35,435 bases of DNA. Origin: Muribaculaceae bacterium (GTDB lineage: Bacteria > Bacteroidota > Bacteroidia > Bacteroidales > Muribaculaceae). Where the stretch lies: assembly GCA_017618355.1 (NCBI GenBank), contig JAFZUL010000040.1, positions 1-35,435 of the forward strand. The letters run 5' to 3'. The translations under genes and the position numbers were made by a program. Each line of letters begins with the position of its first letter. Positions within the stretch are counted from its first letter, which is position 1. A model generated the notes under the pieces. The model worked only from the letters and a program-made list of their open reading frames with translations, searched no databases and was not told where the DNA came from. This document shows positions 31,089-35,435 of the stretch, piece by piece.

Positions 31089-32093
31089 GTGACGTTCATC
31101 GATGATATATTGAACTACGACAGTCTCTCGATAGTAGGGCTGCAAAAGAACACTGGCAAGACCGAATGCTTGAAATATGTTCTTGCGCGGCTGCCATTGG
31201 AGCAGAAACGAGTGGCTGTGACTTCGATCGGCATTGATGGAGAGACAACCGACCAGGTGACTCGCACTCAAAAACCTGAGATAGTGCTGCGTGAGGGTAT
31301 GTACTTTGGCACTAGCGAGGCACACTACCGTCAGCGGAGACTAGTTTCGGAACTCATTGATGTGAGCGACGAGAACACCAGTTTGGGGCGTGTGGTAACT
31401 GCGAGGGCATTGACACAAGGCAAGATTTTGCTTTCGGGTCCTTCGTCAACCTCGGGACTTCAGCGTTGGATGAACGATGTGCGTCGTCACGGCATTAACC
31501 TTGCTATTGTCGATGGCGCATTATCGAGGTTGAGTTTGGCATCACCTGCGGTGAGTCAGTCGATGATTCTTGCCACTGGAGCCGCCTTCTCGATAAACAT
31601 GAGCCAGTTGGTTCAGCGCACAGCATTTGTTGTTGACCTAATAAATATAGGTGTGACAAATGAGCGCAACATGACGCTTCTCGGCCCTCTTGACAAGGGC
31701 ATGTGGTGGATAGACACCGACTGTGAGCTGCATGAAATGGAAGCGGTGACCTCGCTCTCCCAGCAGGTGCAGTTTCATGGCATGGAACGCTGTTCCACGA
31801 TTTATGTGGCAGGAGCGCTTGTTGATTCGTTTCTTGAGAAGGTGCGCAAAAATAAGAGCCTCAAGAATGTTGAGCTAGTGGTGCGCGACTTCACCAAGAT
31901 ATTTGTCTCGCCAAAGCAGCTTAGGCTCTTTGAGAAAAACGGCGGCAAAATTAAGGTGCTGCAAAAGAGCAAACTCATTGCCGTTACTGTCAATCCCACG
32001 TCACCAAGTGGTTATGTGCTCGATAGCGAGATGTTGTGCGACAAACTTTCGCAGGCAATAAATCTACCTGTATATGATTTATTAAAAAACTAA
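31089..32093 (+). CDS. kamB: KamB, P-loop protein of the lysine 5,6-aminomutase system
   Basis: A 334-residue protein beginning at GTG. A P-loop is found at residues 17-25 (GLQKNTGKT). The rest matches no well-known enzyme but is the usual gene between kamA and kamC in lysine-fermenting clusters. With KamC it is regarded as a reactivase of the B12-dependent 5,6-aminomutase, which loses its cofactor by side reactions; direct biochemical proof is thin as far as I know. The stop overlaps the kamC start by one base (TAATG), so the two are translationally coupled. Confidence 0.85.
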   Translation: MTFIDDILNYDSLSIVGLQKNTGKTECLKYVLARLPLEQKRVAVTSIGIDGETTDQVTRTQKPEIVLREGMYFGTSEAHYRQRRLVSELIDVSDENTSLGRVVTARALTQGKILLSGPSSTSGLQRWMNDVRRHGINLAIVDGALSRLSLASPAVSQSMILATGAAFSINMSQLVQRTAFVVDLINIGVTNERNMTLLGPLDKGMWWIDTDCELHEMEAVTSLSQQVQFHGMERCSTIYVAGALVDSFLEKVRKNKSLKNVELVVRDFTKIFVSPKQLRLFEKNGGKIKVLQKSKLIAVTVNPTSPSGYVLDSEMLCDKLSQAINLPVYDLLKN

Positions 32094-33436
32094 TGCAATT
32101 AAAGAACGTCATAGAATCCCCTTGCGGACTGCGTTTCATGCTTGATAGGCTGGACTTGCAGTCGGGTTTTGCTCGTCGCTGGTTGCTCGATAGTGAAATG
32201 ATGACTACCGAGCAAGAAATCACAGCGTGCTATGACGTTTTACGACATTTTGTTGATTTTGTGCGTTCCACAGAGCCTTCATTCCTCAATACTCTGCTTT
32301 TCAGACTTCAAGGCGTGAAGGACATTCGCACTACTATCAAGAATCTGCGGCAATCATTAACTCTCGATGACATTGAGCTCTTTGAGGTGAAGCATCTCGC
32401 CATACTCTCGACCGAGGTGGTGAAATTGCTCAAAGAACACAATCTTGACAAAGTGGTGGAGATTCCGTCGCTTGATGAGGTGATAACCATCCTTGATCCC
32501 GATGGGATGATGATTGCCTCATTTTATATTTATGACAGCTACTGCGAGCAACTTAAGGACTTGCGCATACAAATGCGCAAGAATCCCGATCAGCAGGATG
32601 AGCTGCTGCTTGAGGCGGCTGAGATAGAGGAAGGCGTGAGAGAAGACCTTACCCGCCAGCTGCATTCTCATGTCGATGACATAGAGCGTGCTCTTGTGGC
32701 ACTCGCAAAGGTCGACATTGACGTTGCTAAGGCTCGACAGATGGTAGAGCTGGGACTGTGTTTCCCTTCGATTTCCAGTGATGGATCAAGTTGTTACAAG
32801 GCAATGTTCCATCCGCAAGTGAAAGATGCTCTGAGTAGAGCGGGCAAGCAGTTCCAGCCAGTGAACATTTGTTTTGCTTACCGTCCAACCCTTATCACGG
32901 GTGCCAACATGGGCGGTAAGACAGTGGTATTGAAGACCATTACTTTGTGCCAGTACCTGTTCCAGTTTGGTTTTGGCATTCCTGCAGGCGAGGCTTGCAT
33001 AGCGATAAAAGACGAGATAATGTTCTGCATAGGCGACGAGCAGTCGATAGAGAAAGGGCTGTCATCGTTTGCCGCTGAAATGAAGAACATCGATGCCGTT
33101 ATCAAGGCATCACGCGAAAACAGAAAACTATTGGCGTTGATTGACGAGCCAGCTCGCACCACCAACCCCACCGAGGGCACGGCGCTGGTGCAGGCGTTGC
33201 TCAAGGTGCTTGCAACCAAGCAGATGAGTCTCGTGATGACAACGCACTACGATATAGAGCCAGGTTCAGCCTACTGCCTGCGGGTGAAGGGCTTTGACAA
33301 TGGCTTGATGAATTACTCTCTCGTTGAGGTTGAGGATGGCGAGGTGCCACACGAGGCACTCAACATCGCCCAAAGCCTGGGAATTGACACCGAGTGGATA
33401 GACCTGGCGAGACTTGAATTGGAAAAAACAGAATAA
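32093..33436 (+). CDS. kamC: KamC, MutS-like ATPase
   Basis: A 447-residue protein with the MutS core (domains III and V) but no mismatch-binding domain I. Walker A is ITGANMGGKTVVLKTI (about residue 270), the ABC-like signature region is SIEKGLSSFAAEMKN, Walker B is LLALIDEPARTTNPTEG and the switch His is in MTTHYD. A helical lever region precedes the ATPase domain. The MutS architecture outside DNA repair, next to kamB and the aminomutase genes, suggests a clamp or chaperone that resets KamDE. The start codon shares a base with the kamB stop. Confidence 0.88.
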   Translation: MQLKNVIESPCGLRFMLDRLDLQSGFARRWLLDSEMMTTEQEITACYDVLRHFVDFVRSTEPSFLNTLLFRLQGVKDIRTTIKNLRQSLTLDDIELFEVKHLAILSTEVVKLLKEHNLDKVVEIPSLDEVITILDPDGMMIASFYIYDSYCEQLKDLRIQMRKNPDQQDELLLEAAEIEEGVREDLTRQLHSHVDDIERALVALAKVDIDVAKARQMVELGLCFPSISSDGSSCYKAMFHPQVKDALSRAGKQFQPVNICFAYRPTLITGANMGGKTVVLKTITLCQYLFQFGFGIPAGEACIAIKDEIMFCIGDEQSIEKGLSSFAAEMKNIDAVIKASRENRKLLALIDEPARTTNPTEGTALVQALLKVLATKQMSLVMTTHYDIEPGSAYCLRVKGFDNGLMNYSLVEVEDGEVPHEALNIAQSLGIDTEWIDLARLELEKTE

Positions 33437-33457
33437 GTACTATATAAATAATGTAAT

Positions 33458-35014
33458 ATGCAGAAAAGTAAATTAGGATTAGATTTCGAAAAGGTGGAAT
33501 ATGCCAGAGGTTTGGCCAAGGGCATCGCGCAAGATGTGCAGACCTTTGTGGAGCAATACACCACTGTCGCCGTGGAGCGTACCCTGTGCCGACTGATGGG
33601 TATAGATGGCGTTGACGACAATGATGTGCCATTGCCCAACGTGGTGGTGGAGGCGCTCAAGGACAAAGGAGTGCTGAATGAAGGCGCATTGTTCTTCATT
33701 GCCAATGCCATGATACAAACAGGCCTAAGTCCACAGCAGATTGCTGAGAAAGTGTCAAAAGACGAGTTGGATATCACCAAGGTGGTGACTACCGACCCCA
33801 AGGCGATTGCCGAAGCACTGCAACCAGTGATTGACGAGAGCATGGCACGTATCCGTGCCCGCCGTGCCCGCCGTGAGCATTATCTCGAGACTATAGGTGA
33901 GGGCCCCAAGCCTTACCTCTACATCATCGTTGCCACTGGTAACATCTATGAGGATGTGGTTCAGGCACAGGCTGGCGCACGTCAAGGAGCCGATGTGATT
34001 GCCGTGATTCGTACTACTGGTCAGAGTCTGCTCGACTATGTGCCTTACGGCGCTACCACCGAGGGTTTTGGTGGAACCTTCGCTACACAAGAGAACTTCC
34101 GCATCATGCGCAAGGCACTTGATGAAGTAGGGGAGGAGCAGGGCCGTTACATTCGCCTGTGTAACTATTGCTCAGGCTTGTGTATGCCCGAGATAGCCAT
34201 TATGGGAGCCTTTGAGGGTCTTGATGTGATGCTCAACGACGCCCTTTACGGCATCCTCTTCCGCGACATCAATATGCAGCGCACACTCATCGATCAGTAT
34301 ATGAGCCGTATCATCAACGGTTTTGCCGGCGTGATTATCAACACTGGTGAGGATAACTACCTTACTACTGCCGATGCCGTTGAGGCAGCCCACACCGTGC
34401 TTGCCAGCGACCTCATCAACGAGCAGCTCGCATTGATGGCTGGTCTGCCCGAGGAGCAGATGGGTCTGGGTCATGCCTTCGAGATGGATCCTATGCTTGA
34501 GAACGGCTTCCTGCTGGAGCTTGCTCAGGCACAGATGACCCGCGAAATCTTCCCTAAGGCAACGCTTAAATATATGCCTCCCACTAAGTTCATGACAGGT
34601 AACATCTTCCGTGGTCACATCCAGGATGCGCTGTTCAACATGATTGGCATCTGGACACATCAGGGAATTCAACTGCTGGGTATGCCCACCGAGGCTATCC
34701 ACACTCCATTCATGAGCGACCGCTATCTCTCGATTGAGAATGCCAAGTATATCTTCAACAATATGAAGAGCATTGGCGACGAGATGGAGTTTAAGGAGGG
34801 CGGTATCTGCCGTAACCGTGTGAAAGAAGTTCTAGGTAACACCATCAAGTTGCTTGAGGACATTACCAAAGAGGGTCTGTTCACAGCCCTTGAGAAAGGT
34901 ATCTTTGGCGACGTTAAGCGTCCAAAGAATGGAGGTAAAGGTTTGTCGGGCGTAACCATGAAGGGCGCCAACTACTTTAACCCGTTTGTTGAGTTAATGA
35001 AAGGTAAACGCTAA
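33458..35014 (+). CDS. kamD: Lysine 5,6-aminomutase alpha subunit
   Basis: A 518-residue subunit holding the TIM-barrel active site, which with KamE, PLP and adenosylcobalamin moves the amino group of beta-lysine from C6 to C5. Conserved segments are KLGLDFEKVEYARGLAKGIA, YLYIIVATGNIYEDVVQAQAGARQGADVIAVIRTTGQSLLDYVPYGATTEGFGGTFATQENFRIMRKALDE and LCNYCSGLCMPEIA. Full length. It is 21 bp after kamC and 19 bp before kamE. Confidence 0.97.
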   Translation: MQKSKLGLDFEKVEYARGLAKGIAQDVQTFVEQYTTVAVERTLCRLMGIDGVDDNDVPLPNVVVEALKDKGVLNEGALFFIANAMIQTGLSPQQIAEKVSKDELDITKVVTTDPKAIAEALQPVIDESMARIRARRARREHYLETIGEGPKPYLYIIVATGNIYEDVVQAQAGARQGADVIAVIRTTGQSLLDYVPYGATTEGFGGTFATQENFRIMRKALDEVGEEQGRYIRLCNYCSGLCMPEIAIMGAFEGLDVMLNDALYGILFRDINMQRTLIDQYMSRIINGFAGVIINTGEDNYLTTADAVEAAHTVLASDLINEQLALMAGLPEEQMGLGHAFEMDPMLENGFLLELAQAQMTREIFPKATLKYMPPTKFMTGNIFRGHIQDALFNMIGIWTHQGIQLLGMPTEAIHTPFMSDRYLSIENAKYIFNNMKSIGDEMEFKEGGICRNRVKEVLGNTIKLLEDITKEGLFTALEKGIFGDVKRPKNGGKGLSGVTMKGANYFNPFVELMKGKR

Positions 35015-35033
35015 AAAATAGGAGACACAAGAT

Positions 35034-35435
35034 ATGAGCGAAGGACTATATTCAATGGAAGCTAAGGATTTTGACAAAACCTTAGACTTATCGAAGATAA
35101 AACCCTATGGCGACACTATGAACGACGGCAAGGTGCAGTTGAGCTTCACCTTGCCAGTGCCATGCGGCGCCGAGGCTGTGGAGGCCGCCAAGCAGATGCT
35201 GCGCAAGATGGGCCTCGAGAATCCCAGTGTGGTCTTCTATCAGGAACTCACTCCAGGCTTTACTTTCTTCAACTGCTATGGCAGTTGCACTCACACGGTA
35301 GATTACACCAATATATATGTTCCTAAAGTTGAGTCTAACACAATGGATATGTATGAGACCGATGAATACATCAAGGAGAACATCGGTCGCAAGATTGTGA
35401 TTGTGGGAGCCTCAACGGGTACCGACGCACACACA
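35034..35435 (+). CDS. kamE: Lysine 5,6-aminomutase beta subunit, 5' part
   Basis: 134 codons are present before the right edge. The N-terminal dimerisation segment (KPYGDTMNDGKVQLSFTLPVPCGAEAVEAAKQMLRKMG) and the start of the Rossmann-like B12-binding domain (IGRKIVIVGASTGTDAHT) are visible. The D-x-H pair of the base-off cobalamin motif DxHxxG is the last thing before the edge. An SD-like GGAG at 35021-35024 stands 9 nt before the ATG, unusual among these genes. Confidence 0.95.
   Translation, partial: MSEGLYSMEAKDFDKTLDLSKIKPYGDTMNDGKVQLSFTLPVPCGAEAVEAAKQMLRKMGLENPSVVFYQELTPGFTFFNCYGSCTHTVDYTNIYVPKVESNTMDMYETDEYIKENIGRKIVIVGASTGTDAHT

Noticed and set aside
34172-34702. Minus-strand open frame (176 codons) inside kamD
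   Set aside because: Antisense to a strongly conserved KamD region.

Overview
The window comes from a member of the Bacteroidales (phylum Bacteroidota). Three things point there. Promoters of the TTTG-N19-TAnnTTTG type recur upstream of genes, and there are almost no Shine-Dalgarno sites. Several genes are typical of the group: an exported GH2 beta-galactosidase, an M64 'IgA peptidase'-type protein, a DUF4292 lipoprotein beside dut and a TPR protein, and an MltF-type lipoprotein. The lysine-fermentation genes follow, as far as I remember it, the order seen in Porphyromonas gingivalis. GC content looks moderate. A gut or oral commensal is likely (Muribaculaceae, Prevotellaceae or Porphyromonadaceae-like), but the family cannot be fixed from this window. 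I saw no tRNA, rRNA, IS element, prophage or CRISPR array.

Layout. 1-3167 (minus): a GH2 glycosidase followed by a partial M64 peptidase. 3321-4325 (plus): a secreted protein of unknown function. 4449-6416 (minus): a Zn/Cd-type P1B ATPase with a His-rich N-terminus. 6652-17758 (plus): a long same-strand run holding a FecBCD-type ABC importer, dut, a TPR protein, a DUF4292 lipoprotein, a FemAB/GNAT-like transferase, a polysaccharide flippase, lpxB, and an HD-hydrolase fused to ribose-5-phosphate isomerase B. 17784-19784 (minus): an EamA permease, a HIT protein and greA. 20443-22965 (plus): tgt and an LptF/LptG-type permease. 22979-26117 (minus): deoD, an MltF-like transglycosylase and cdsA. 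26559 to the right edge (plus): the lysine fermentation operon atoD-kal-kce-kdd-kamA-kamB-kamC-kamD-kamE, with kamE cut by the edge.

The lysine operon encodes the route from L-lysine through beta-lysine, 3,5-diaminohexanoate, 3-keto-5-aminohexanoate and 3-aminobutyryl-CoA to crotonyl-CoA. It includes the two-gene system (kamB, kamC) thought to maintain the B12-dependent 5,6-aminomutase. The second CoA-transferase subunit and the butyryl-CoA dehydrogenase/Etf genes are not in the window and probably lie just to the right.

The most unusual signals are non-coding. (1) Many spacers are tandem arrays of degenerate 7-bp units (AACYNNT and relatives) that often end at the start codon. (2) A small GC hairpin attached to GATTAGN heptads follows several stop codons. 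(3) The greA leader carries a terminator-like hairpin. (4) The two longest intergenic regions share an ordered set of four sequence blocks. (5) Strong hairpins bracket kamA. Protein oddities are the HD-RpiB fusion and a Tgt in which the three zinc cysteines are replaced.
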